DNA from: Trileptium ribeirensis
Taxonomy: Eukaryota; Nematoda; Enoplea; Enoplida; Thoracostomopsidae
Direction of reading: 5' to 3'
Length of the DNA stretch: 64,000 nucleotides
Assembly: GCA_030248225.1 (NCBI GenBank)
Contig: JASANE010030053.1
Span: 1-64,000 of the forward strand
Part shown: piece after piece, positions 22,336-31,365 of the stretch
Layout of the letters: each line of letters begins with the position of its first letter
Position numbering within the stretch: the first letter of the stretch is position 1
The notes under the pieces: generated by a model
What the model was told of the DNA's origin: nothing
Database searches by the model: none
What the model saw: only the letters and a program-made list of their open reading frames with translations
Position numbers and translations under genes: made by a program

Positions 22336-23604
22336 CGAGTACCGACCGTAGGCGTAGGCATACTTGAAGGACAACACTTCTATCCCGCGGATATTACGCT
22401 GTCTACTACACCTCGAGGAGCTTCAGGAGGAATTGTCGTACCTGGTCCATACACTTCAGGAGACCTACGCTATGCAATCATGCTCGCTGCTCAGGACCAT
22501 CCATTATTTCAATCACGACCAGCTGAACATATTATGGCATCACGACTGCGAGTACCAATGGAAATGTCAACTCAAACTGTAGGAGACTATACGACAATAC
22601 GCCCTTATAGCGCTCCACCAGCAGCTGCCGACAGGCCCATGTCTCCTCATCAATACGTTTTCCGCGAAGTGGCCTTTACACAGCCACCAGGGTCACCAAT
22701 GTCCAGCTATTTATCGGAGACATCGGGTGAAGGTACCTCAGTTGACGTGAGAGCAGCTGAAGCGGACGATGAACTAACCAGCCAGACATCGCAGGACCCC
22801 TCTTCAGCTGAACGACGTGGTCAAGCAGGACAGGAGACGTCCAGCAGTAGTTCTAGGACGCCTACTACGCACCCAGGAACCTCCGACTCACTAAGTGAAT
22901 TCACGCTTGCGGAATCGAGTAGTGAACCACCCGCCCACCGAATGGGGATCGTGCAGGCGGTAACATTAGGCACCCCTCCCCGCGCACGAGCATCGGCAGA
23001 AGAACGAGGGAAGGCACTTGTTGGACGGGTCACACAACAAAAACGAGTCACGCCAGCACGAGGAAGTTCAACCATCCAGCCTGGTACTGTTGACCAACCA
23101 GGACCATCCTCGGTAACCATCACTGAGCTGGTACATCCCACTGCTGCTGTTACTACCTCCTCAGGAATAATACGCCTCGGTACGACTCATGCGACGGTCC
23201 CAACCAGGCATTTGTTACATCGCCAGGCCAGGGATCGGGTCTTTCGGCCATACGGCGCAGCATCAGACGAAGAGGTAGGAGACGCTCTGCGTAGATCCAG
23301 ACGTGTAACTTTCCAGGAACCCGAGACGACCACCACTGAAACGGCAGGAACATCAACCAGACTAGCCTCCACTACACGCACACAATCCACCACTGTCACC
23401 ACTTCAATGACAAGTGCACCAACACCAACCCCACAACCGCTTTTAATGGGAGGACGCTCTCCGGGTGGAACCCAGCTACCGACCACATTCCCACGATACC
23501 CTTCTAGCCAGGAATTACACCCCGCAGCTTGGCGACGACGAACACCCCGACCACCACCCCATGAAGAGTCCGACTCGGACGATCCAGACCTACGGGTGGA
23601 CTAA
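22336..23604 (+). CDS. C-terminal tail of retrotransposon polyprotein, 5'-truncated
   Basis: About 420 codons align with 60736-61997, where the same tail follows an integrase. It opens with VPTVGVGILEGQHFYPAD, has a moderately ordered ~100-residue start (GGIVVPGPYTS, QDHPLFQSRPAEHIM) and then a long disordered stretch rich in Ser, Thr, Pro and Glu. It ends in a TTTTETAGTST-like segment and an acidic ESDSDDPDLRVD. This copy is uninterrupted to its stop at 23602-23604. Function is unknown; possibilities are a structural or Gag-like accessory segment or a tethering tail. The natural start is lost, so the apparent fusion to the purine-rich spacer is accidental. Confidence 0.7.
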   Translation, partial: RVPTVGVGILEGQHFYPADITLSTTPRGASGGIVVPGPYTSGDLRYAIMLAAQDHPLFQSRPAEHIMASRLRVPMEMSTQTVGDYTTIRPYSAPPAAADRPMSPHQYVFREVAFTQPPGSPMSSYLSETSGEGTSVDVRAAEADDELTSQTSQDPSSAERRGQAGQETSSSSSRTPTTHPGTSDSLSEFTLAESSSEPPAHRMGIVQAVTLGTPPRARASAEERGKALVGRVTQQKRVTPARGSSTIQPGTVDQPGPSSVTITELVHPTAAVTTSSGIIRLGTTHATVPTRHLLHRQARDRVFRPYGAASDEEVGDALRRSRRVTFQEPETTTTETAGTSTRLASTTRTQSTTVTTSMTSAPTPTPQPLLMGGRSPGGTQLPTTFPRYPSSQELHPAAWRRRTPRPPPHEESDSDDPDLRVD

Positions 23605-23691
23605 GCCTATATTCGCACGTACCGTAACCCAAACAAACACAACAGGCCAACAAAAGGGGGGTAGAAGAGGGGATCAGGAATACATCCACAG

Positions 23692-23742
23692 GTAAATAAG
23701 ACTATCCTTGTACTCGGACTTATTTTGGTATATACATTATAG
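23692..23742 (+). other. Intron-like segment before accessory ORF 1
   Basis: CCACAG|GTAAAT provides a donor at 23692 and TACATTATAG|ATG an acceptor exactly at the ORF 1 start. Copy 2 has CCGCAG|GTAAAC at 62089 and the same TACATTATAG|ATG. Interior bases differ while both ends are kept, which suggests a functional splice pair. An upstream pol donor could also join to this acceptor. Confidence 0.55.
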
Positions 23743-24981
23743 ATGCGACGAAGTCACAGCAGCAACAACGTTCGGGGACCGCTGATCCCAAAGGGCGTGC
23801 CGCATGCCCCGCTGGTTTGTGGCAGCGGAGTCTACCCGACGGTGCCCATCTATCGTATCCGACGAGGGCCGCTCGTGCAAATCTTTGCCTCCAAAGGCAC
23901 TTGTCGGCCCTTGCTAGCCAACGAAACTACGACACTCGACACATTCGAGCATAACGGGCGACGCCTATCCAGCGCGTCCGAACATTTTTATCTCAGCATC
24001 TTGGAGCTGCTGGGATTCGACAACGCCGGCAAAGAACTGGCCAAAGCAGACATCAGCCCAACGGAGCTGCAACTCCGCAGCATTGCCTTGCTACGTCAGC
24101 TGCCGCTCAAAAGGCGTCACATGCTCCAGGCCTATTATCCGCACGTCATGCGGCCGATTCTACTGGCAAAGTTCAGCATGATCGAATGTGCGGAAGAGTT
24201 GGAAGCCACCGGCGACCGACTTTTGCTTAGTGCGGCGTTCGACGATTTTTGGGGGACTGGTACGAGCACCGTCCAATGCTGCTGCGACCGCACGTTCCAT
24301 AACGTGACAGGACGGTTGCTGGAAGAGGTCCGGGCGTACCATCGAGACGGCCTCGTGCGTTGGCCCCAAGTCGTCGTCGTGGGCGACGAGCAAGCGTTGC
24401 CCCTACTCAACGCCGCCGACCAACGCAACTGGTTGGTATTCGCATGGCCACGTATGGAGATGGCCGACCTAATCCAGTGGGCCAACGCGTTTATCACGCC
24501 ACAGACGGACTGTGTCATCGTCCTGGGCGGATACGGCAAATTATGGCGGGACGACAACACCGTCTTTTCGCCCAGTGCGTTTACCAAACGCATCAAGCGA
24601 AAGTTAGAGGTGCTTGAGCGGCGACTCCGGGAAAACGCAGCCGTTTATATCGCTCCGCCGCCACCACAATGGAACGCACTCAACTACACGAGTGAGGCCT
24701 GGGCGACGGAGCTGCGCAATCGGAAACTGCGTCTCACCGCGGACCATCAAGCGCTCCGCAACGTCATCATGCCCGCATGGTCGGTACCACTAACGGCACC
24801 CGAAGCCTGGGATACGGTCGGACCGTTCAACCGGGGTGAGGATCGCCAACGGTGGACCGAACCGGTGGTAGCGCCCGCTTACCATCACGAGCTGGTCAAT
24901 TGGGTGGGCCATTACGTTTGCTGTACTGGACTCTTTCGCCTCGGCGAACAACGCGGAGCCAGCAACGAAGAAGAAGAATAG
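23743..24981 (+). CDS. NADAR (YbiA-like) domain fused to SGNH-like domain, ORF 1
   Basis: 412 aa, complete. Residues ~65-200 carry the NADAR/DUF1768 pattern: F68..NGRRLSSASEHFYL with Glu80, AKF at 142-144, TGD at 156-158, DDFWGTG at 167-173, and HNVTGRLLEEVR at 186-197. NADAR proteins are N-glycosidases acting on ADP-ribose-linked or related ribosides. Residues ~208-350 follow the SGNH/GDSL hydrolase layout: VVVVGDEQALPLL (block I, 211-222), VIVLGGYGKLW (block III, 258-268), IAPPPP (303-308) and VIMPAW (341-346). The block I serine is Glu216, so normal esterase activity is doubtful. No signal peptide or membrane segment is seen, arguing against an envelope protein. The start is set by the ATG after the conserved acceptor. 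Domain calls are by eye. Confidence 0.8.
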   Translation: MRRSHSSNNVRGPLIPKGVPHAPLVCGSGVYPTVPIYRIRRGPLVQIFASKGTCRPLLANETTTLDTFEHNGRRLSSASEHFYLSILELLGFDNAGKELAKADISPTELQLRSIALLRQLPLKRRHMLQAYYPHVMRPILLAKFSMIECAEELEATGDRLLLSAAFDDFWGTGTSTVQCCCDRTFHNVTGRLLEEVRAYHRDGLVRWPQVVVVGDEQALPLLNAADQRNWLVFAWPRMEMADLIQWANAFITPQTDCVIVLGGYGKLWRDDNTVFSPSAFTKRIKRKLEVLERRLRENAAVYIAPPPPQWNALNYTSEAWATELRNRKLRLTADHQALRNVIMPAWSVPLTAPEAWDTVGPFNRGEDRQRWTEPVVAPAYHHELVNWVGHYVCCTGLFRLGEQRGASNEEEE

Positions 24982-25035
24982 GACTAGAGGGGGGAACATA
25001 TTTGCACGTAGGTACCTCCAGCCAAAAGAAAGCAG

Positions 25036-25242
25036 GTGATTAGCGAGAAATCCTGAAACACCCTAAAGCAATAGAAAACACAGCCTCTTAGGGCATAGAG
25101 AATTCCGTCTGCGGATGCGCGCGAGAAATCAGGAGCGGAGGTAGAAATCACGCAGCTATTATATCTTGTTGCACTAGATATGCAAAGCACAAACTGACTA
25201 TTGCGAAACGGGACAAAACCTATAAAGGTTATATTATTACAG
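25036..25242 (+). other. Intron-like segment before accessory ORF 2
   Basis: AAAGCAG|GTGATTAG at 25036 and ATTATTACAG|ATGG at 25241-25242 bracket the gap between the accessory ORFs. Copy 2 repeats both ends (AAAGCAG|GTGATTAG at 63439; ATTGTTACAG|ATGG at 63650-63651) around a diverged interior. The spliced product would delete most of the spacer and bring ORF 2's ATG near the 5' end of a message. Confidence 0.5.
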
Positions 25243-26577
25243 ATGGACAACAGCGTTCGGCAACGCGAAAACAACAAACAGGACGACTGCAGCGTTCGGC
25301 GACGCAGCGACAGTCAACTGGACCAAAGCGTTCGGCAACGCAACGTCAATGACATCAGGCGCTCCGAAGGCGGTCCGGCCCGACGATTGTCAGCAGCCGG
25401 ACCATACGCTCCGCCCGAAGCAACTACCTACCGCCTGCCCATCATCCCAACGTACCATGTCGACCTGACAAAGCCGTACGTTCCTTTCCTGTCGCACGGT
25501 ACCGAATGGCCGGAGCTGTCCAACATGCACGAAGCCCCGACGCCATTCCATCACGACGGTACCACAGCTCCAACCGTCGAACAGCATTATCAAGTAAGGG
25601 TGCTTCTTGTACTCGGCCTGATGGAAGCGGCCAAAGAACTCATGGACATGGTAGGCACGCCGCAGCAAATCAAAGCAAGAGCACGGGCGCTCAAGGACGA
25701 ACTGGTTGACAATATCACCAGCGCCCGGCTCAAACCGCTGCTGGAACACATAATGCGGCCCATATTGCTCCGCAAATTCAGCATTTCCAGCTACGCGCGG
25801 ATCCTGCAGCTCACGGGAAACCAACCGCTCCTGGAGGTAACCACCGATACCTTCTGGGGCATCGGACGCACCCTTCAGCAATTGCGGCAAGGCGAGCAAC
25901 CCAGACATTGTCACAATGTCATGGGGCGGCTTTTGGAGGAGGTGCGTGAATACCTCACCTCTGGCTACGCTTGCTGGCCGCACGTCATCATTATGGGTGA
26001 CGCGCTCCCGCTGCCGCTGCTGGAAATGGCAAATGACAGTAAGTGGCTAGTTTGCGCATGGCCTGGCACCACGTTAATACGCATGATCCAACTCGCCAGC
26101 GCCGTCTTGACGCCACTGACTAAATGCGTTATCTTACTTGGAGGCTACCAATACATTTATCGGAAGGCGCAACCGGAGCAGCTCCATGCGACCAACCCTA
26201 ATGCAGCCTTCAAGAAGATTAAACGCCATTTAGGGATGCTATCACGGCGGATGCCAGCACGAGCACCCATTGTAGTCGCACCGCCGATACCCCGTTGGGC
26301 CGCGACTAACCAAGACGCAATGTCTTGGACGGCCGAATTCAAACGCATCGTCGCCAACCATCGGCAACAGCATGATGCATTCCATAATGTCTATTTCCCG
26401 AACTGGCCAGTCGCTTTTAACGCGGCAGACGCCTGGGAGCGGGATGAACCGCATATGGAGTGGCAAGAGCGCCCACAGTTTGAGGAACCCATGGTTTCCA
26501 GGTATTGCTTGCGAAATTTACGGGAGTGGGTTAGCCAGTTGGTGCGCGACGCCGAACTCGGTCGTCTAATGCAGTAA
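25243..26577 (+). CDS. NADAR (YbiA-like) domain fused to SGNH-like domain, ORF 2
   Basis: 444 aa from the ATG at 25243; an in-frame TTG at 25201 is not used because it lies inside the intron-like gap. Residues 1-50 are basic and repetitive (SVRQR, SVRRR, SVRQR). The NADAR domain (~98-238) is closer to the classical pattern than ORF 1: TPFHHDG, TVEQHYQ with Glu113, RKF 177-179, TGN 191-193, PLLE 195-198, TDTFWGIG 201-208, HNVMGRLLEEVREYL 224-238. The SGNH-like part has VIIMGDALPLPLL (block I, Ala254 in place of Ser), AWPGTTL (block II Gly kept), VILLGGYQYIY (block III) and VVAPPIP. It is paralogous to ORF 1 along its length, so the pair arose by duplication inside the element. Likely role: ADP-ribose or nucleotide glycoside processing; target unknown. 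Confidence 0.82.
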   Translation: MDNSVRQRENNKQDDCSVRRRSDSQLDQSVRQRNVNDIRRSEGGPARRLSAAGPYAPPEATTYRLPIIPTYHVDLTKPYVPFLSHGTEWPELSNMHEAPTPFHHDGTTAPTVEQHYQVRVLLVLGLMEAAKELMDMVGTPQQIKARARALKDELVDNITSARLKPLLEHIMRPILLRKFSISSYARILQLTGNQPLLEVTTDTFWGIGRTLQQLRQGEQPRHCHNVMGRLLEEVREYLTSGYACWPHVIIMGDALPLPLLEMANDSKWLVCAWPGTTLIRMIQLASAVLTPLTKCVILLGGYQYIYRKAQPEQLHATNPNAAFKKIKRHLGMLSRRMPARAPIVVAPPIPRWAATNQDAMSWTAEFKRIVANHRQQHDAFHNVYFPNWPVAFNAADAWERDEPHMEWQERPQFEEPMVSRYCLRNLREWVSQLVRDAELGRLMQ

Positions 26578-27546
26578 GCGAGCGCAAGGATAGAGATAAC
26601 GCATAGACCGCTAGGTAATTAAGCCAAAGCGTGCGAACAAGTAGAAAATCTACGTGTACGATAGGAGTGATCAGAGCAACTAAGACGAGTAACGACGAAA
26701 CGCATCCAACCTGAATAGGGAATAATCCGTAGCAAACAGCCAATAGAATAACTCAGAGCGAATAAAGTAGGATCCAGACACAGCCAACCAAGCTAAGTAT
26801 TGCGGATAGTACAAACAACTCCTAAATAATCTACTTGTGGTATAAAAATCTAGTAAATTGAGCGAAACCCAATTAGGAATTATCCAGCAAAACTACTGAA
26901 ATTTCAAATAACGGGAACTTCTGGGATTTGGCACTCCGGCGGCCGGACCTTTTCCTGGGGGTTCCTTAAATCCAAGGCATGGAACCAATCCCTGACCCAA
27001 AATCTTGGAGGTACGTGCTGCGAAACAGCGAAATAATGTAATACTGTATATAGATATGATGTTATGTCATGTGAGGAACGGGGCCACATATTGCTTTCAC
27101 AAATAATAAACACTATTTTCAGGAAAATATTTTCCAAGACTAAAAATAAAACAAACTATCACAAAATATTATAGGCCATAAGGGAAAACTTCCAAAATTA
27201 CCGAAAATAAAGGGAGAAGGGACGCGTTTTTGGTGATAACCAAACAGTTTGATCGTCCTTCTACCCTCGTTTTAGCAAATTTTAGCAAATTTTTAACAAT
27301 TTTAGGAAATTTTTGGAATATTATTCGGAATTTAGGGCAATTTTAAGCCCAAACGGGTTAAATTCTACAACTTTCACGCCCAAACGGGCCAAATTTTCGA
27401 ATTACACACCAATTTCATTTAATTGAAATCAAGGGCTGTACATCACACGGAATTAATCACGCAAAATTTTCACTTTTTCACATCTCAACAAATTTAACTT
27501 ACTACCATAAGTAAGGAGTCTATAAAATCCAAAAAATTTTAAGAGA
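26578..27546. other. 3' flank of retrotransposon copy 1
   Basis: A-rich, non-coding. It may hold the element's 3' UTR and part of an LTR, but no second copy lies in the window for comparison. AAT/TTTTAG-type short repeats occur at 27270-27345. Confidence 0.4.
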
Positions 27547-28667
27547 TGTAACAGCCCGAGTTTTGGTCGAAATCTCAAGTATCCAAAATCAGGCCATAGG
27601 GGCCTCAAAATTCAATGGATAAAGGGCGATCGGATACAGGTGGAGCGTGGTCCGGACTATAACTTGTGCATTATTGTTCGTTGTTATAAAATAAACTTCA
27701 TGTCATCATTATATTGTATTGATACGGTCACGTTCCACCAGCCCGAGGTGCGCGGGGTGATTTCGCACCCAAAATTGAATCAATATCTTATGGTTAGGGT
27801 ATCCGATCGATCCCCGGACAATTATTGCTCTATATATATTAAAACGTTGTGTCATTTATTTGTGTTGAAGTATGGGACGGATGCGTAGTCGGATCGGCTG
27901 GGGACAAGGGGGAGAGATTTCGCGTTTTATCACAATTCGGCTTAACACTTTCGTCGATTAGGTGCCCCAGGCTCAGTCCAAATGCGCATCCGTGGGCCGT
28001 AACGTATATATAGTTATCTGTCATCCGCTTATGTAATGTGTACCGTGTACGTGTCCGGGTGTCAGGATGGGTCGGGGTGGTGCGCTGGACCATCAGGACA
28101 AAAATGCGTTTTGAGCTTTCTAATGTCTTGGGGACCTGGAAAGATCTATCCTGACACGCCGGGCAAGGAAAACTGTTATTTCATTAGTATTCTAATTCAT
28201 GTATGTTTTAAGGGACGTTTTGAGTACGTGGGAAGAAGGATAAAATCGATCTAAAATGACTAAATTTTCATTTTCAAGGGGTATAGAAATTTTGGAATTT
28301 TGGGGGTTTTTATAGATTTCAAACAAAAAGGGGGATATCAAACTATCATCAGGACCCTATAAGGCTTCGAAATCACTCGTTCGGGTCAACTTACTCCCAA
28401 CCCGTAAATACTTATGGACCCCCAATCCGGCGTTTAAACTCTCAAACTTTAGGGCCCTAAATCGTCACAACTAAAACAAAAACTCCCCGACTTTTTGAGC
28501 CCTGCACCTTAATTGGGTCCTATACTAACTATCTTATTGAAAACCGGGGCCACCCGCCCCAACGGATCTTTACGGGACCCCCATAACTCAGTGGGGACCC
28601 AAAATTTCCCTATCGTCTACACATTTAACTGCTTCTAACGGGCCTCCTAGGGGAACTACATAAAATT
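27547..28667. repeat. Repeat family B, copy 1 (LTR-like)
   Basis: TGTAACAGCCCGAG at 27547 resembles an LTR start and recurs at 34353 and 37688. From 27729 (CACGTTCCACCAGCCCGAGG) to 28667 (GGGGAACTAC) the sequence aligns with 31368-32294; shared words include GTCAGGATGGGTCGGGGTG and TCAACTTACTCCCAACCCG (with changes). No coding content. Confidence 0.7.
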
Positions 28668-30984
28668 TTGGGTTCTCATAAGTAGGCGACCAGCCAGGGC
28701 ATGGATACGATCCCACCTCCGGCCGCCTACGCCCTTCCGTTCCTGAAATATAATCAAAAATAAAAAAATCTAAACACATATAAAGCGCCTGAAGCGCTTA
28801 TATATATCGCCATTGCTGAAAAGGCCTCGCGCCGACCAGCGCGAGGTTTGGTTGTTTACGCTGGCCTTTGGCAGCTTTCGGCCACTGCCCAATATAGCTT
28901 TGTTGTTGACCAGGACAAAATATTATTATTGTTATTTCGGCATAGGGCCACATCGTTGTTTGCTATAACCGACTTATAATTGCTGTTGCATACAAATGTA
29001 GGCGAATTCGTTTAGCGGCTGTTGTATTTTGTGTATATATATATATTCGTTTTTGCGGTATGTTGCCAAGTTATTAAAATTTCAAATTTTCAAATGTTGG
29101 AAATTTTCAGCCAAGTGGTGCTACAGAGGCCAGACAGAAAAAGGGGGGGTTTAAGTTAGGTATAAAAGAGACTGCCCGATTCCCCGATCGGAGCCAGTCG
29201 AGCTTTTAAGTTTAGGCTTTGGCGGTTGTCGCCATTTATTCAAACTTTCAATCTTTTTTGGGTTTTCGTTTTTTTTTCTTTTTCGTTTGAGCATGCCAGG
29301 GGTGGTTTCTCGCCGTGCCTCCACGGTGGAGAGCCTTCCCTGGTTTTCTTGCTTCTTTTCGATCAGCAAGGGCCGCCCTTTGCGGACGTTGGAGTGTCGG
29401 AAGGATGCTCCGCGCGCCCGTAAAGGGCGGACCCCGTTGAAATCTCAAAATTGCATCAAAATTAGTTAAAATTTTGCTCGCTCGCATCTCGACTGGTTCC
29501 CCGCTCCTCGGACGCCTTTTTTCGTTTTCAGGTCCGAGGAGTGACCAAAATTTATCCTAAGCAATTGAAAGCGAGCAAACGCTCTTTTTAAGCAGAACTA
29601 GTCAAAATTGTTTAAGGCTTCGGGCAGTAAGCCAGAGATTTTGTTTAAGGTAGTTCGGGGCAAGTAAAATTTTATTCTAGGGATGAAAGCCGTTCAAAGT
29701 GAGGCACAAATTTCTTTTCTAAGGTCTGGTGCAAAGAAAGTGATGATAAGCGAGAGCCTGATTGAAAGCTGCCTTTCTAGATGAGCCCCTTTTACAATGT
29801 ACATGAGGTAGACAGGGGACGTAGCCGTTTGCATCCTTTGGGTGACACGCGTTGTCCCCAATTGTTTGAGAATCGAACTTCAGCGTCGAATCCTCATTCG
29901 TTCGCTGTTTCTTTTGCTTCCGGTTAGATTTCGATGCAAACGACTGCGGGCCTGAGCGTAACAAAAAATTTTTAGGAGGCTCATCAGCTGAGCGTAGAGC
30001 GAAACAGAGACTGGAGCTGGCGGTGAAGCTAAGGTATACTGAGCCTTGGTGGGACGTGGGTTTTCTAACCGTGCAACTACGGGGAAATCTACGTCGGCAC
30101 CCTCTCCCGGAGCTCTCTGGGAGCGAGTTTCGAATTAGTTCGGATCGTGCGTGAGCCGCTCCAGTCGCTGCTGAAACTGGTACAAATTTAGAACCTTCGG
30201 TCCCGTTTTTCATTCAGAAGCCCGAATCACGTAATACAAAACCATTGAGGGATACTAGGTAACTAAACGTTAAGTGACAGGAGACTGTTCTCGGAAAATT
30301 GTTAGGGAATTCATCGGTCTCTGAAGCATTTCGTCTGGCCTGGTTAGATTAAAATTTTAGGGTGTCATTCAAGGATGGCTCGAAATGTATTCCAGGGTGT
30401 CTTGTAGGGCACCCGACTAATTCTCGTTATATTGTGAATATTATTATAATTGAGTGTTGTATGCCCCGATTGGGCAGTGTCATATAGTGTGCCAAATGCA
30501 AAAAAGGGATCAATAGTAAAACGCTTGAACCGTGTGTCACTTCTGGAAGCAGTTCGGAATTTGGTTTAATTGTCCGATCACGCTAGTTTTAGGTTAACCA
30601 TAGTAGCTCCGACAAGCACTCTTAAAGATCTATGAACCCAAGTCAATTTTAACCACAGTGAGCAATGCTTCTTCACCACCACGCCCGCCTGACTAAGTTC
30701 TCCCGCACGCCTCCGTCTCAGAGACCGAACCAGCGATCTTCTCAATATTTTGCATTATACTCGTATTATCAGAAAAGCCCCGCCGCCATCCTTCCGCAGT
30801 AAATCGTCGCCTTGCACAACCCGTCGCTTAGGTTGCAACTCTAACAATCAAAATCTTGACTCTCAAGGGACTGGGGCCCTCGCCTCAGTGCCCTCTGAGT
30901 TATCATGAGCAATCAAGAACTAGGGAACATACCCGGACTAAGACTTTTAGGATTTGCGCACGCTTATAGTCTAGGCATCAGGGT
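28668..30984. other. Repeat-derived non-coding DNA
   Basis: An 8-bp perfect hairpin CCTCGCGC/GCGCGAGG lies at 28825-28846. A TATAAAAG box at 29161 is followed 35 nt on by GCCAGTCG. The minus-strand ORF at 29719-30213 (164 aa) and plus ORFs at 29226-29469 match nothing I recognise. The stretch sits between two copies of repeat B, so it may be the interior of a coding-poor element. Confidence 0.45.
29161..29200 (+). promoter_or_regulatory. Candidate RNA polymerase II core promoter
   Basis: TATAAAAG at 29161-29168 is followed by CCAGTCG at 29194-29200, which resembles an arthropod-type initiator (TCAGTY). The ~35-nt distance is a little long. It lies in repeat-derived DNA, so it may drive a retroelement transcript. 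Confidence 0.35.
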
Positions 30985-31365
30985 CCGTTGTGCCATGCTC
31001 TAGGATTAGAAACATGACCAAGCGCATAGGGATACCCCAACGGGAGATCTCACTAGGACCAGAGAACCCCGTTTAAGGGATTAAGTGGATAATGAGGGAA
31101 AGGCGAGTCAGCCTTACTACCTGTGAGCAGGCTTAAGGGTTGACTCTCCCTCGGGGGACCTTTATGCCACTAGATACGTGGGCCACTATAGGGGCCAGGC
31201 CGAACACCCTGGTTAACCCGCCGGCAGCCTGCTAAGCTAAGCGGTTCCCCTAGGTCGTCGCATAGATCACCGGGGAGTCGTGGAAGCCGGGGTTGTCCGG
31301 GCACCACAACAGAGTAAACAGTGGTGCAGCTGGGATCCCTTAGGGCCAGAACTGGTCCTAGTACA
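30985..31365 (+). repeat. Repeat block C, copy 1
   Basis: It runs from TAGGATTAGAAAC to CTGGTCCTAGTACATA and is nearly identical to 58830-59218; a diverged form is at 40835-41130. Shared words include ACCTGTGAGCAGG, CACTAGATACGTGGGCCA and TGGAAGCCGGGGTTGTCCGG. Both close copies end at TAGTACATA and then meet unrelated DNA, so this is a true element end ending in CA. Confidence 0.8.

Larger units (their letters stand above)
22336..26577 (+). mobile_element. LTR retrotransposon 3' part with two NADAR-type ORFs, copy 1
   Basis: It is collinear with 60736-64000: S/T/P-rich pol tail, 51-nt intron-like gap, NADAR-fusion ORF 1, 207-nt intron-like gap, NADAR-fusion ORF 2. The 5' part of the element, including integrase, RT and gag, is missing, cut at ~22336. 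The right boundary cannot be set, because copy 2 leaves the window before its own end. No LTR was recognised for this family. Confidence 0.85.

Noticed and set aside
21957..22377. Four overlapping ORFs on both strands over the purine-rich spacer
   Set aside because: A T-poor strand has few stop codons in any frame. Composition is Lys/Arg/Pro on plus and Phe/Ser/Pro on minus, without motifs.
25201..25242. Extended N-terminus of accessory ORF 2 from a TTG codon
   Set aside because: The extra 14 codons lie in the intron-like gap, and copy 2 does not preserve them; the ATG at 25243 is conserved.
23743..26577. Accessory ORFs as envelope (env) proteins
   Set aside because: They sit in the env position but lack a signal peptide, furin-like site and membrane anchor, and instead show NADAR motifs.
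29719..30213. 164-aa minus ORF
   Set aside because: It begins and ends in repeat-derived DNA, has no known motif, and no second copy supports coding.
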